This document shows positions 15,997-25,779 of a stretch of DNA of 64,000 nt, in pieces. A program made the translations under genes and the position numbers. This DNA is from Ohtaekwangia sp035628875 (lineage in GTDB: Bacteria > Bacteroidota > Bacteroidia > Cytophagales > Cyclobacteriaceae). Under the pieces are notes generated by a model. That model was not told the origin of the DNA and ran no database searches. It saw only the letters and a list, made by a program, of their open reading frames with translations. The stretch covers positions 1-64,000 of the forward strand of contig DASPIZ010000110.1 in assembly GCA_035628875.1 (NCBI GenBank), in the 5' to 3' direction. How positions within the stretch are numbered: position 1 is the first letter of the stretch; each line of letters begins with the position of its first letter.

Positions 15997-17790
15997 ATGG
16001 GTTTCAGTAGTCATCACAGTTTTGCTTTTTTGTTCATTGTTTTTTGTTATAACATCGCATACTCACAAAGTGAGCGGGAAATTGTTTCACAATACAGAAA
16101 AGCGCTCGATCAAAGTGTACACGAGGAGGCCATCAAGACTTTCAGATTTAAGGGCGAATTATCCATGCAGAAACTTAGGTTTCCCATGGTGCTTAGCTTT
16201 AAAGCTCCTTCGCTAATGCGGATAGAAATGAGTTTCCAGGACCTGACCTTCCTCCAGGTATCCAATGATTCTTTACAATGGAAATATAATCCTATGGAAG
16301 ACAAACATTTGATCACGCCTGTTGTAAAGAACGAGGACGGTTCCCCGGATCAGGATGAAACATTTGACTTTGTTAACGATGATCTGCTGAATTATGATAA
16401 TCGTGGCTATCGGTTAAAATTACAAGGAACGGAAAAAATAGATTCCCTGGAAGTTTATGTATTAGAATTGACAAAGGATAAAAAAGCAAAAACAAAATAT
16501 TTTATAAATCAGAAAACCTTTTTGATTTACAAGGTGCAAGATGAAAAAGGTTACCGCTATTTTTCGAATTATATCAAACAGGATGGCTTTGTGTTTCCGC
16601 ATTCTATTTTAAATGTTAGTAAGGACCAAACACTTGATATTAACTTAAGTCACCTTGAATTTAATGTAACGTTGGATGATTCTTTGTTCGTGATACCGCA
16701 AAGTGCATTCGATAAGAGTAGCAAACAAGATCATGTCATTGAAGCCATGTTATCGCGGGCAGATGATCTTTACGAAGCAGGAAACTACGACAGTGCCGTT
16801 GTCCATTATACAAAGGTTATAAAATCGAGTGAGGGAAATTATCGCGCGTTAAATTCCCGTGGATTAACTAAAATTCAACTAAAGAACTTTTACGAGGCAA
16901 TTGGTGATTTCAATGCTGCCATTGAAATAGATCCATCAGGATCGAAAGCATTTAACAATCTCGGACTGGCGAAGTTTTACCTCGGCGACCTGACCGGTGC
17001 AATTAAAGATTACTCGAAGGCGATCGAATTGGAACCAGCGTTTTTTATTGCCTTTAAAAACCGTGGATTAGCGTATATCAACAACAGGAATTTTGAATCG
17101 GCTGCAAGTGATTTTAAAGAAGCGATCAGAATTAAACCGGAAGATGGTGAAGCACATCTCAGACATGGCGTAGCACTGGCTGAACTTGGGAATTTTGATG
17201 ATGCTTTGGCTTCATACAATCTTGCGATAGTCAACAACTTAAAAAGTGCTGAAGTTTATAATTACAAAGGGGTGTCTCAATTTAGGCTTGAAAAATACGA
17301 TAGTGCAACGGTAAATTTTCGTGATGCGTTTAAACTGGCTCCGGATAACCTGCAATACCTGGAAAATTATGGCCGGGCACTCTACGAAGCGGGTGATTAT
17401 AAAACAGCAACTACTCAATTTGAACTTTATCTAAAGAAGCAAAGTGATAATTCTGACATCCATAATTTGATCGGCCTTTGTAAATTCAACGACGAGAATT
17501 TCAAAGGCGCAATTAAAGATTTCACAAAGTCGATCGAATTGAACGGAGAAGAGGCTACTTATTTTGATAATCGCGCTACAGCAAAAGAAATGATTGAAGA
17601 CTACGAAGGCGCAATAAAGGATTACAGTGAATCTATCCGGATCTATCCCAATGACGCAAGCGTATTTTATAAAAGAGGTTTAGTTAAATTGTTAACATCG
17701 AAAAAACTGGAAGGATGTATGGATCTGGCTACGGCAAACGAAATGCAGTATGAGCCAGCCAAGGATGCCATCTTAAGTAATTGTCACTAA
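15997..17790 (+). CDS. LolA-like N-terminal domain fused to a TPR array
   Basis: A secreted 597-residue protein. The signal peptide ends near YSQ (about 24). Residues 25-240 form an outer-membrane-lipoprotein-sorting-like beta domain; it shows an FRFKGELSMQKLRFPMVLSF start, YKVQDEKGYRYFSNYI and a final VTLDDSLFVIP, as in LolA/DUF4292-like lipid binders. Residues 250-590 hold about nine to ten tetratricopeptide repeats with the A-x-x-D-F/Y-x-x-A-I-x-x-x-P pattern. It probably works in the periplasm as a lipid or protein-binding scaffold. It is monocistronic as far as visible. The fold assignment for the N-terminus is moderate; the TPR call is firm. Confidence 0.82.
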   Translation: MGFSSHHSFAFLFIVFCYNIAYSQSEREIVSQYRKALDQSVHEEAIKTFRFKGELSMQKLRFPMVLSFKAPSLMRIEMSFQDLTFLQVSNDSLQWKYNPMEDKHLITPVVKNEDGSPDQDETFDFVNDDLLNYDNRGYRLKLQGTEKIDSLEVYVLELTKDKKAKTKYFINQKTFLIYKVQDEKGYRYFSNYIKQDGFVFPHSILNVSKDQTLDINLSHLEFNVTLDDSLFVIPQSAFDKSSKQDHVIEAMLSRADDLYEAGNYDSAVVHYTKVIKSSEGNYRALNSRGLTKIQLKNFYEAIGDFNAAIEIDPSGSKAFNNLGLAKFYLGDLTGAIKDYSKAIELEPAFFIAFKNRGLAYINNRNFESAASDFKEAIRIKPEDGEAHLRHGVALAELGNFDDALASYNLAIVNNLKSAEVYNYKGVSQFRLEKYDSATVNFRDAFKLAPDNLQYLENYGRALYEAGDYKTATTQFELYLKKQSDNSDIHNLIGLCKFNDENFKGAIKDFTKSIELNGEEATYFDNRATAKEMIEDYEGAIKDYSESIRIYPNDASVFYKRGLVKLLTSKKLEGCMDLATANEMQYEPAKDAILSNCH

Positions 17791-17873
17791 TCATCGGCGT
17801 AATCAAAAATGCGCGGTATCCATGCGTAGGGAATGGAATTTTATCAAGGGCATGCTCCTGCGAATTGATAATG

Positions 17874-20624
17874 CTATTCAGCTTCAAATCCATAAAAGGA
17901 AAGTTCACGCATATTCCACACGACTTCAAAATCGAAAGGCTGACCTCGCCTTTCACCATGGACAACAGTTTCCGAACGCGTTAATGTGATGCGTACATAC
18001 TTTGCCTTCATCGGCCCAAACCGGATGCTGGTGAACGAACCTCTACCCTGTCCGTTGGAAACAACATTAACCCAGTCAGAACCATTCGTTGACACCTCGA
18101 CATCATAACCGCAGGGAAAGGTGGGTATTGGAGGTGGAGAACCCTCGCGCCACCCTCTGCTGATCGGAGGCGATTTAAATTGTAATTCGGTAAGTCGAAC
18201 CGATGTTGGGAATTCAACTTGAAACCACATGCCTTTTTGTTGCGTGATTCCGGTTGTCCAACCTTCAAACGTAAACGCACCTAACGGTGAGGCTGTACTT
18301 CCTTTTCGGATTTCGCCAGTATGGCTCGCTGTAGCTTTCCAGCGCTGATCAGCAACCAAAAGCTTCGGAATCGAAGGCCACAATGTTTCAAACGTATAAG
18401 GCGTTTTTTGTTTGGAAGTTTCCTGTCGTATGCGAGCTACATCATTGACTGTAACAAGCGATGATTCATTTTCAAAATTCACCCTGATAAAAGATGCAAT
18501 AGAAGCTATCCATTCATCGGAATTGTTACCCATCGGCGCCATCAGGCCACCAGTGTAGGATTCTTTCCCAAGTTTTCCCGTTAAGCCGTGAAGCAACACT
18601 TTAGTGACATAATCAGGATGCGCCTGAACACGCTTTGATCCTACAAACGAAGGTGCCATTAACTTACCTTCCCCAAACGGTGTCCCTGTTCCCAACGCAC
18701 CATGGCAGGCGGAACAAAAGCTGGAGTAGATTTCAGCGCCTGCATTCACAAGCGCTGTTTCTTCTGCATTAAAATCCGGATAGCTTCTCCCAAAAAACGA
18801 ATTGACAATGGGCGGATCCAATACCTGTTTTCCCACGAGTTGAACCCCTTGTGTACTATCTGAAGCAAGGATTTTTTTCACCACGGCGTTTGTGCCAGGG
18901 ATTTTTAAAAGTCTACCCGTCATCATGGCACGCATCTTCACCTGAATGTCTTCATCCCGCATCATCGTTAGATAAATTTTTTCAAATGACTTATCTCCGG
19001 ATTTATATAGTGATTCACTTACCCATAATGCCTGCATTCGCATCCGCGGATCAGGGTCTTCCATCAATGATTTTACCAATGAAGATTCTAAAGCGCCAAT
19101 GCCTTCGAGGGACCACAAAGCATGAAAACGTGTGACCAGGTTTTGGTGCGACTCAACCATGTTTATTAACGCAGATGCTACAGACTTGTCCCGGCGTTGT
19201 ACCAGGATTTGCTGCGCCATATCACGCCACCACCCATTTGGATGTTCAAGGTGCCGGAGTAACTCCTTGGTTGATTCTTCATACATCCGCGGCTGCGTTT
19301 TGTCGCGTTGGAGATCCTTGTGTGTGAGTCGCCAGATTCTGCCGAGGTTCACCACTTTATCGAGTTGATATTGTTCAATTTTTGTTCGCAGGTACGATCC
19401 TACCGGAGTCCATTCTCCCTCCTGGATAATACCGTGATACATGTCTACAATATACATGGTACCATCCGGTGCGGTTGCCATATCAACTGGTCTGAACAAA
19501 GGATCGGTGGATCGGATAAATTCTGATTGTTGTTCCTGGTAAACATTGTGAAGGGTGGTAAGTCCCTCACGCACTTCTGCGTCTACCTGCCTGACAATGC
19601 GTGCTACGGGTTCACCATAAAAGTATTGGCCTTTTAAATCGTCTGGAAGACGATGCCCCCTAAAGATGTCGTTACCTGCTGCACCTGTTACACGATTCAG
19701 TGCTCCGTCAGGCATACGCACTGCTTGCATCCCACCCTGCATATCGGCAAGCTTAATGGGTGCGCCCCATGGCACATCAAATCCATCTGCATAATTTTTT
19801 TCTACCACATAATCACCATAGTGAATGGGAAACTGAAAGTAGGTAGGCAGTCCGTTGGATCCACCCTGAAACCATAGCTTACCATCGTCGTCGTGGGTAA
19901 TACCCCACTGCGCATGATTGGACCCAGTGGATTCGCGCACTACGCCATTCGGTGTCCAGCGCACGCGAAACGGATTAACGGTACTGTACAACCAGTTGTC
20001 CATACCCCAGTATAAAAATGCCTGTTGATGTTCAACATTGCCAGGACGGCCAAAGTTATCGGTAAAGAATTCTTTTTTATCAGCCCGGCCATCACCATCT
20101 GTGTCGGTGTACTTATAAACATTGTCGGCATTGGTTTCCATCGTGAGAATACTATTGGGGCCAACAGGCAGAACAAAACGCGGAAACACCAGGCTGTCAA
20201 CAAACATCCCCCCTGTTTCATAAACGCCATCGTTATCTTTGTCCTCCCACCGTGAAATACCACTCACCGGTTTAAGCGTACCTTCAGAATCAACCGTAAG
20301 CATGTATGAACGAAGCTCAAGCACGTACATTCTCCCATTGCCGTCAAAGGTGATTGCGCCAGGTTGTTGTATCTGAGGTTCCGTTAAAACTGCTTGTAGT
20401 TCATACCCCGGAGGAAGCAGAAATTTTTTCGCTTCTTCTGCTACAGGTAAAGGAAGCACCGGTGGTTTAGGTTCAAGATCGATGCCTTTCCAGATTGCAT
20501 TGGTGGTATCGGCCCCCGGGGGAAGGCTTACAACAGGCCATTCGGCTTTCTTTTGTGAACATCCAAGAATAGTGAAGACAGCCGTAAAGGCATGTAGAAA
20601 AATAAGGGATCGCGTTATTCTCAT
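17874..20624 (-). CDS. Membrane-bound cytochrome c dehydrogenase-like protein (PVC-type)
   Basis: A large lipoprotein of about 916 residues; the start at 20624 places a lipobox at ILGC (an ATG five codons upstream is also possible). Domain order: a beta-propeller of the glucose/sorbosone dehydrogenase-like DUF7133/PVC type (about 60-430; IQQPGAITFDGNGRMYVLE, RPVDMATAPDGTMYIVDMYHG), a HEAT-like helical part (about 440-600), and a c-type cytochrome domain with CSACHG and a probable axial Met in GGLMAPMG. Last comes a C-terminal discoidin/F5-8C-like carbohydrate-binding domain. It likely oxidises sugar-type substrates on the periplasmic or surface side and passes electrons to the heme. It is divergent from the secreted TIM-barrel gene. 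Confidence 0.88.
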   Translation of the reverse strand: MRITRSLIFLHAFTAVFTILGCSQKKAEWPVVSLPPGADTTNAIWKGIDLEPKPPVLPLPVAEEAKKFLLPPGYELQAVLTEPQIQQPGAITFDGNGRMYVLELRSYMLTVDSEGTLKPVSGISRWEDKDNDGVYETGGMFVDSLVFPRFVLPVGPNSILTMETNADNVYKYTDTDGDGRADKKEFFTDNFGRPGNVEHQQAFLYWGMDNWLYSTVNPFRVRWTPNGVVRESTGSNHAQWGITHDDDGKLWFQGGSNGLPTYFQFPIHYGDYVVEKNYADGFDVPWGAPIKLADMQGGMQAVRMPDGALNRVTGAAGNDIFRGHRLPDDLKGQYFYGEPVARIVRQVDAEVREGLTTLHNVYQEQQSEFIRSTDPLFRPVDMATAPDGTMYIVDMYHGIIQEGEWTPVGSYLRTKIEQYQLDKVVNLGRIWRLTHKDLQRDKTQPRMYEESTKELLRHLEHPNGWWRDMAQQILVQRRDKSVASALINMVESHQNLVTRFHALWSLEGIGALESSLVKSLMEDPDPRMRMQALWVSESLYKSGDKSFEKIYLTMMRDEDIQVKMRAMMTGRLLKIPGTNAVVKKILASDSTQGVQLVGKQVLDPPIVNSFFGRSYPDFNAEETALVNAGAEIYSSFCSACHGALGTGTPFGEGKLMAPSFVGSKRVQAHPDYVTKVLLHGLTGKLGKESYTGGLMAPMGNNSDEWIASIASFIRVNFENESSLVTVNDVARIRQETSKQKTPYTFETLWPSIPKLLVADQRWKATASHTGEIRKGSTASPLGAFTFEGWTTGITQQKGMWFQVEFPTSVRLTELQFKSPPISRGWREGSPPPIPTFPCGYDVEVSTNGSDWVNVVSNGQGRGSFTSIRFGPMKAKYVRITLTRSETVVHGERRGQPFDFEVVWNMRELSFYGFEAE

Positions 20625-20784
20625 TCGTGTAACGTACATTTTACCTTCATCGGTTTTGACTTTTCAAAAATATCCACCCATATCCATATTACCGAGATGG
20701 GGAAATAAGTATTATAATGGTAAGCAGTTTTTATCATAAGATGTGCAGACTACGTATCTGACGGTATAATCAAGAGATCAACGG

Positions 20785-20803
20785 AGATTAATTTAATTAA
20801 TCT
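20785..20803. promoter_or_regulatory. Perfect 19-bp palindrome between divergent genes
   Basis: AGATTAATT T AATTAATCT is a perfect dyad in the gap between the cytochrome c gene (leftward) and the TIM-barrel gene (rightward). It is a candidate operator; the factor is unknown. AT-rich dyads can also arise by chance. Confidence 0.45.
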
Positions 20804-20916
20804 AGCTGATTAAACACATGCTCATTTATGCTTATCTTTATTTTCAATGGGCTTGTGTTGTTGCTATCAAAACGCCATTGAATAATGTTCATCATCGCAG
20901 TAATCAAGAAAAGACT

Positions 20917-21774
20917 ATGCAAAGCAATTTAATGAGAAAAACACTGTATACAATTGTCCTGATCACAATTGGTTTTTTACAGGATGCGAAAGCTCAGGAG
21001 ATCGGACTCCAGATGGGAAGTATGCGTAAAATGTTCAAGGAAGGAATGCCGGCAACGCTGGCGCGAATAAAGGAACTGGGCATTACCGAGCTTGAAGGCG
21101 GTTTTGGTCGCGGCGTTAACAGAGATGAATTCAAAAGGTTACTTCAGCAACATGGTCTTAAAATTATTGCTACTGGCGCAGCCTTTGAGCGACTACAACA
21201 TCCGGATAGTCTCCGAAAGGTGATTGCAAATGCAAAAGATCTTGGCGCGCAATACATAGTGTGTTACTGGATTCCACACAACGGAGACGATTTTACCTTT
21301 GCGGATATGCAAAAGGCAGTAGCGGTATTTAATTCTGCCGGGAAAACGTTAAGGGAGCATGGACTAAACTTCTGTTATCATCCGCATGGCTACGAATTCA
21401 GACCGTATGACGAAGGCACAGGTACTTTGTTTGAATATATGATGGACAATACCGATCCTCAATATGTGAATTATCAAATGGATGTTTTCTGGATTAAAAA
21501 TCCCGGACAAGATCCGGTTGCGTTGTTGAAGAAATATCCGACCCGTTGGAAAATGCTTCATTTAAAAGACCGACGTGATGGAACACCGGATAATTTAAAC
21601 GGCAGGCAGGACGTAGAAACCAATGTTGTGCTTGGAACTGGCGACGTTGGGATAGCAGCGGTTATGGAGGCTGCCATGGAAATTGGTATAAAGCATTATT
21701 TTATTGAAGACGAATCTTCGCGTGCATTGGAACAGGTGCCATTAAGTATTGCCTATTTGAAGACGTTGAAATGA
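20917..21774 (+). CDS. Secreted xylose-isomerase-like TIM barrel protein
   Basis: Sugar phosphate isomerase/epimerase (AP endonuclease 2) superfamily. The start at 20917 or 20932 is preferred over the ATG at 20818, because the signal peptide RKTLYTIVLITIGFLQDAKA begins there. The barrel follows with metal-ligand type motifs: ELEGGFG, the YCYHPHGYEF-like segment (FCYHPHGYEFRPYDEGTG), QMDVFWI, LHLKDR and a late YFIEDES. The secreted form is common in Bacteroidota and often sits near dehydrogenases. The divergent cytochrome c dehydrogenase-like gene suggests a shared sugar-conversion role; substrate unknown. Confidence 0.87.
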   Translation: MQSNLMRKTLYTIVLITIGFLQDAKAQEIGLQMGSMRKMFKEGMPATLARIKELGITELEGGFGRGVNRDEFKRLLQQHGLKIIATGAAFERLQHPDSLRKVIANAKDLGAQYIVCYWIPHNGDDFTFADMQKAVAVFNSAGKTLREHGLNFCYHPHGYEFRPYDEGTGTLFEYMMDNTDPQYVNYQMDVFWIKNPGQDPVALLKKYPTRWKMLHLKDRRDGTPDNLNGRQDVETNVVLGTGDVGIAAVMEAAMEIGIKHYFIEDESSRALEQVPLSIAYLKTLK

Positions 21775-21783
21775 GTCGAGATA

Positions 21784-22395
21784 TTATTTTTTCACAGCAA
21801 TCACTATTCCCGTAGCCCAACATTGTTTTGTCAGCACAAGATCGTTCCTTGTATTGAGATACTTAACAAGATCAATCGCTTTTTGATGATGGCCATCGGG
21901 CCAGTTCTCTTGCGGGAGCATGTCATCAATAATATAAAGTCCTCCCTTATTGAGCATGGATAAAACCTCATAAAGCAATAAATATTTTCCATGCCATGTA
22001 TCTGCAAAGATGTAATCGAATTTTTGTTCTTTGTTGTTGTTCACCCACTCCTCTCCGTCTGTGGTGATTAGTTTCAGTCGTGTATCGTTGCCTAAAAATC
22101 GCGTTGCTATATCCAGGAAGTGGTGGTCATGATCAATTGAAATCAATGTTGAGTCTGTGTCCATCCCATTCAATATCCAAGATGTAGATAACCCTGTTCC
22201 AGTACCAAGTTCTAAAAATTTTCCAACAGGTTTTGATGCCGCAAGGGTTCGTAGCAATGAGCATGTCACGATATCCGATGCCATAGTGAATCCGGAGGCC
22301 TGTGTCGCATCACGTATGGCGATGTATTTTTCCGGTAACGCCTGATTAATTTCTTCTGTCATACTTGTTGATGTTTGAATGATGTTGTACAACAT
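21784..22395 (-). CDS. Class I SAM-dependent O-methyltransferase-like protein
   Basis: A 203-residue cytoplasmic methyltransferase resembling the caffeoyl-CoA/catechol O-methyltransferase group. Motif I is FLELGTGTGLSTSWIL, the acidic loop is LISIDHDHHFLDIA, and the post-I core is FDYIFADTWHGKY with IIDDMLPQENW. The start could also be at 22362 (MTEEINQ), which would remove eleven poorly conserved residues. Its stop lies only 9 bp from the stop of the convergent TIM-barrel gene. Substrate unknown. Confidence 0.85.
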   Translation of the reverse strand: MLYNIIQTSTSMTEEINQALPEKYIAIRDATQASGFTMASDIVTCSLLRTLAASKPVGKFLELGTGTGLSTSWILNGMDTDSTLISIDHDHHFLDIATRFLGNDTRLKLITTDGEEWVNNNKEQKFDYIFADTWHGKYLLLYEVLSMLNKGGLYIIDDMLPQENWPDGHHQKAIDLVKYLNTRNDLVLTKQCWATGIVIAVKK

Positions 22396-22830
22396 AGATA
22401 ATTAAAATTATGTAACATCAATCAATCATCGCTAAGTCATTAAGCGATAAAATGCATAATGACGAAATCACAAATTGATATTTCGTAAAGACAATACGTG
22501 ACAGAATTTTAACTATACAAGCTAACGTTTGGTTTCGCTGTCAGAGCGAAGAATTCTTGATTCTAATTATGCGTCGTCAGGATGTTTGTTGGACTAAAGT
22601 CATTGGATGCCCGTCAATAGCGGGCTTTAGCCCAAATAATTTTTACTATAATGATTAACGGCGTTCTCTCAACACGCAACGCTAAACCCTCCAAGAAAAT
22701 GTTATATGGGGACCGTCGCTCGGAAACATAGCAAAAAAACAATAGCGCACTGTTTCCCTTCCGGTCTCACACAACGACCAATTCTTAAGCACTTCGTTGC
22801 GATAATTATTTCTCATCTAAAAACTTCTCT
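22396..22830. other. Gene-free stretch between methyltransferase and M43 protease genes
   Basis: No coding potential was recognised in 435 bp. It contains an imperfect inverted repeat at 22589-22635, where TTGGACTAAAGT pairs with GCTTTAGCCCAA and an inner GCCC/GGGC pair closes the loop. This resembles widely dispersed GGGCTAAAGCCC hairpins. It probably also holds divergent promoters, not resolved by eye. Confidence 0.6.
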
Positions 22831-25176
22831 ATGAAAAAATTACTATTTACGATGTTGTGTTGTGCACTCTTTAACTGTTGGTGTACACGCGCGTTTTCCC
22901 AAGACAAGGGAGATGGCAAACGAGGATTCAATTGTGGTACAATGGATGGCTATTGGGACCGGATCAGGAAAGATGACAAATTCCGGCGAGGAGAAGAAAA
23001 GCTCAATGGAATGATCGAAGCTTACGTTAAGAACCTAAGGGAAACCGGAGAGGCGGCTTTGTTTACCGATGTAATCAGGATTCCGGTTGTTGTTCACGTC
23101 GTTCATAATACAACAACGGAAAACATTTCGGATGCACAGATTCAAAGTCAGATTGACGCATTAAACCGCGATTTCAGAAGAGCGAATGCAGACATCAGTG
23201 CTGTGCCAGCCGCATTCAGTGGCCTTACATCCGACCTAAGAATTGAATTTGAATTGGCAAGTCGTGACCCTGATTGTAATGCAACCAACGGGATTACCCG
23301 TACAGCCACTACGGTAACTTCATTTGATAATTGTGATTTTTGTACAACTCCGGAAACCAGGAACCCTGTAAAGTTTACCAGCAGTGGCGGAAGAGATGCC
23401 TGGCCAAGTGATCAGTATTTAAATCTTTGGGTCTGCGATTTACTTGGAGGGCTCGCTGGTTACGCAAGTTTTCCGGAAGATCTTGCCGCGCGTCCAACAG
23501 AAGATGGCGTGGTCATGGATTACCAATATTTTGGAACTACTGGAACCGTTTCATCACCATTTCACCTGGGGCGTGTCTGCGCGCATGAAATTGGTCACTG
23601 GCTTAGTCTGCGTCACATCTGGGGCGATGATACCGTCGGGCCAGTCGATATTTGTGATGGTACCGACTTCGTTGATGACACACCGAACCAGGAAGGTCCG
23701 AATTCTGGTTGTCCGGGTTTTCCACATACTTCCTGCGGTAATGCACCCAACGGTGATATGTTCATGAACTACATGGATTATGTTGATAATACGTGTATGG
23801 TGATGTTTTCACATGGGCAATCTGAGCGTGTAGTCGCTGCGTTATCAACCGTAAGGTCATCGCTCATCGGTTCACCGGGATTGGTCCCTCCAGATGGCGT
23901 ACCAGGACCGGATCTTTGGTCGCAGGATACGAATGAAGACATCGGTGATGAACCAAACAATCTTTCTCCTGACTTTTACCGGAGCAACGATATCTGGGTG
24001 AGAAACACCAACGATGGATTTACGAATCATGAACATCTTAATCCGGTATATAATCCTTCCAGTCCAAATTACATTTATGTTCGCGTTCGCAACCGGAGTT
24101 GTTCAGGAAGCCAGACAGGTGATGTAAAACTATATTGGGCATTTGCGGCAAGCGGATTAAGCTGGCCCGCCCCATGGGATGGTAGTGTTGCTTCGCCCGC
24201 CTTGATGGGAAATCCTGTGGGTAGCCAGTCCGTTACCGTAGACGGTGGTGAATTCGAGATCCTCGAGTTTGAATGGTATCCGCCAAATCCTGAAGACTAT
24301 GCTTCGTTCGGTGCCGACAAAAGTCATTTTTGCCTCTTGTCGCGAATTGAGACAGCAACATCAGCTCCGTTTGGAATGACGCATCCGGAAACCGGGAATC
24401 TCGGTAACAATGTCAAGAACAATAACAACATCGCTTGGAAAAATGTGACGGTTGTTGGTGGTTCTACTGGTGGAGGATTCACACTTATCGTTGGAAATTA
24501 TTCTACGGGTGAGATGAAGACACGGCTCACGTTTGATAATGTTAAAAATGCGGCCTCAGTGTTTGAATGGGGTCAGGTTTTCGTTGAGCTTCCGGATAAA
24601 TTATACGATAAATGGAAAGAAGGCGGAATGAAGCAAAAGGGTGTACAACAGGTTTCAACCAACGTGTTTCAATTGCTTCGTCCATCCGCTTACCTCGGTG
24701 ATTTCAACTTTAAGCCGATGGAAATATATCCCATGCATTTCAAGTTTGTTCCTAACCCTCAAACAAACATCACCCAGGTGTACAAGTTGAAAGTAGAGCA
24801 ACTGGATCTCAGTACGAATAGTGTGTTTGGTGGAGAAATCTATACAATTAAACAATTGGGTACCGGTCTGGATGATGGTAAAGACGGTAAAACCATAAAC
24901 GTACGGGAAGAAAACGAAAAAGAGAAAGTACCTGTGACGTTCTACCCTAATCCTTCACGTGGATCCATAACTATGGTGAATAAGGATGGGATAACCGGTG
25001 ATGCGTTAATTTCAGTTTATGATCAGGTCGGTGACGTCAGGTTCAGCCAAAAGCATACGTTCAAAAATGATCGGGATCAACTTAATCTCGACCTTGGCAA
25101 GCTCGATGCCGGGCTTTATATCATGAAAATCGAAACGAAAAACGGTTCTTATAAAATGAAAGTATTCATTCAATAA
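22831..25176 (+). CDS. Secreted M43 (pappalysin-type) zinc metalloprotease with T9SS tail
   Basis: A 781-residue extracellular protease. The signal peptide ends AFSQ (about 24). The metzincin site is HEIGHWLSLRH: His252, His256 and His262 bind zinc and Glu253 is catalytic. The usual Gly of HExxHxxGxxH is Ser259, a substitution also seen as Asn in the second M43 gene of this window. A Met-turn follows at FMNYMDY. Residues about 370-690 are a beta-rich region of unknown type. The C-terminus (VTFYPNPSRGSITM to YKMKVFIQ) is a T9SS sorting domain. Probably a nutrient-scavenging or surface-processing protease. Confidence 0.9.
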   Translation: MKKLLFTMLCCALFNCWCTRAFSQDKGDGKRGFNCGTMDGYWDRIRKDDKFRRGEEKLNGMIEAYVKNLRETGEAALFTDVIRIPVVVHVVHNTTTENISDAQIQSQIDALNRDFRRANADISAVPAAFSGLTSDLRIEFELASRDPDCNATNGITRTATTVTSFDNCDFCTTPETRNPVKFTSSGGRDAWPSDQYLNLWVCDLLGGLAGYASFPEDLAARPTEDGVVMDYQYFGTTGTVSSPFHLGRVCAHEIGHWLSLRHIWGDDTVGPVDICDGTDFVDDTPNQEGPNSGCPGFPHTSCGNAPNGDMFMNYMDYVDNTCMVMFSHGQSERVVAALSTVRSSLIGSPGLVPPDGVPGPDLWSQDTNEDIGDEPNNLSPDFYRSNDIWVRNTNDGFTNHEHLNPVYNPSSPNYIYVRVRNRSCSGSQTGDVKLYWAFAASGLSWPAPWDGSVASPALMGNPVGSQSVTVDGGEFEILEFEWYPPNPEDYASFGADKSHFCLLSRIETATSAPFGMTHPETGNLGNNVKNNNNIAWKNVTVVGGSTGGGFTLIVGNYSTGEMKTRLTFDNVKNAASVFEWGQVFVELPDKLYDKWKEGGMKQKGVQQVSTNVFQLLRPSAYLGDFNFKPMEIYPMHFKFVPNPQTNITQVYKLKVEQLDLSTNSVFGGEIYTIKQLGTGLDDGKDGKTINVREENEKEKVPVTFYPNPSRGSITMVNKDGITGDALISVYDQVGDVRFSQKHTFKNDRDQLNLDLGKLDAGLYIMKIETKNGSYKMKVFIQ

Positions 25177-25184
25177 ATTAAACT

Positions 25185-25218
25185 AATGGAGTGCCGGTGA
25201 AATTGCCGGTTCTCCATT
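25185..25218 (+). terminator. Weak hairpin after the M43 protease gene
   Basis: AATGGAG (25185-25191) pairs with CTCCATT (25212-25218), with an inner CCGG/CCGG pair, just after the stop at 25176. The T-run after it is poor (TCTATTC). It may act as a terminator or attenuator before the next gene. Confidence 0.4.
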
Positions 25219-25229
25219 TCTATTCACCC

Positions 25230-25613
25230 ATGAAAACGTTTATCATCGTGTCAACAATCTGTATTTCATTTACACTCCGGTTGTTTCAGGAAGATAAGAT
25301 GACGGCATTGTATGGTATCTGGAGCAGTTATCAGCAAGCTGTGACGGAAGATATGACCGGATGGAAGGCATATGAAAAGGTCAGTGATCTGGAAGCATTG
25401 TCCCCGTTCACGGATTATTTTAAAATAAATAAAGACGGTACTTTTTTATGGCGATACCCCGGCCGTAGTGATTCGTATGTTTCTCAGGAAGGAACATGGT
25501 ACAAAAGCGAAAACAACAACATCGTTCTTTCATTTCACAACGAAAAATTCAAAGACATAGTTGTTACACTCAAAGATATCGATCGAAATCTCATCTGGAC
25601 GAAAAGGAAATAG
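25230..25613 (+). CDS. Small secreted protein of unknown function
   Basis: About 127 residues from ATG 25230; the in-frame ATG at 25191 lies inside the hairpin and is less likely. The N-terminus KTFIIVSTICISFTLRLF is a signal peptide or membrane anchor. The rest reads as a lipocalin-like small domain: YGIWSSYQQ, then FKINKDGTFLWRYP, EGTWYKSENNNIVLSF and a final RNLIWTKRK. This is the pattern of a beta-barrel of the kind that measures 'GTW...' strands, but the family call is only a guess. Confidence 0.65.
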   Translation: MKTFIIVSTICISFTLRLFQEDKMTALYGIWSSYQQAVTEDMTGWKAYEKVSDLEALSPFTDYFKINKDGTFLWRYPGRSDSYVSQEGTWYKSENNNIVLSFHNEKFKDIVVTLKDIDRNLIWTKRK

Positions 25614-25640
25614 CTTTTTTGGGTGGGTTATACTTATGTG

Positions 25641-25743
25641 TTTTGTGATGAGCTTCATGCTGCAAGCGGCAAGCTTCAGGTTGTTTTCGATATTGAACGT
25701 CGTTGTGCAATAGCCATGAGCTGTGAGCTTCGAGCTGCGAGTT
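25641..25743 (-). repeat. AGCT-type compound heptad repeat, copy 1
   Basis: On the minus strand it reads a CTCGCAG CTCGAAG CTCACAG CTC block, a core containing ATCGAAAACAAC, then AAGCTTG CCGCTTG CAGCATG AAGCTCA. The same order of block, core with TCGAAAACAAC and second block occurs on the plus strand at 47269-47370. Confidence 0.72.
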
Positions 25744-25779
25744 TGTTTGGTAATAACGTAGGGAATTTCGAAAACTGCC

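Noticed and set aside
22831..25176. Loss of Gly in HExxHxxGxxH as a sign of a dead protease
   Set aside because: All three zinc His and the Glu are present, and the second M43 protein has a similar substitution; relatives with Asn or Ser there are common as far as I know.
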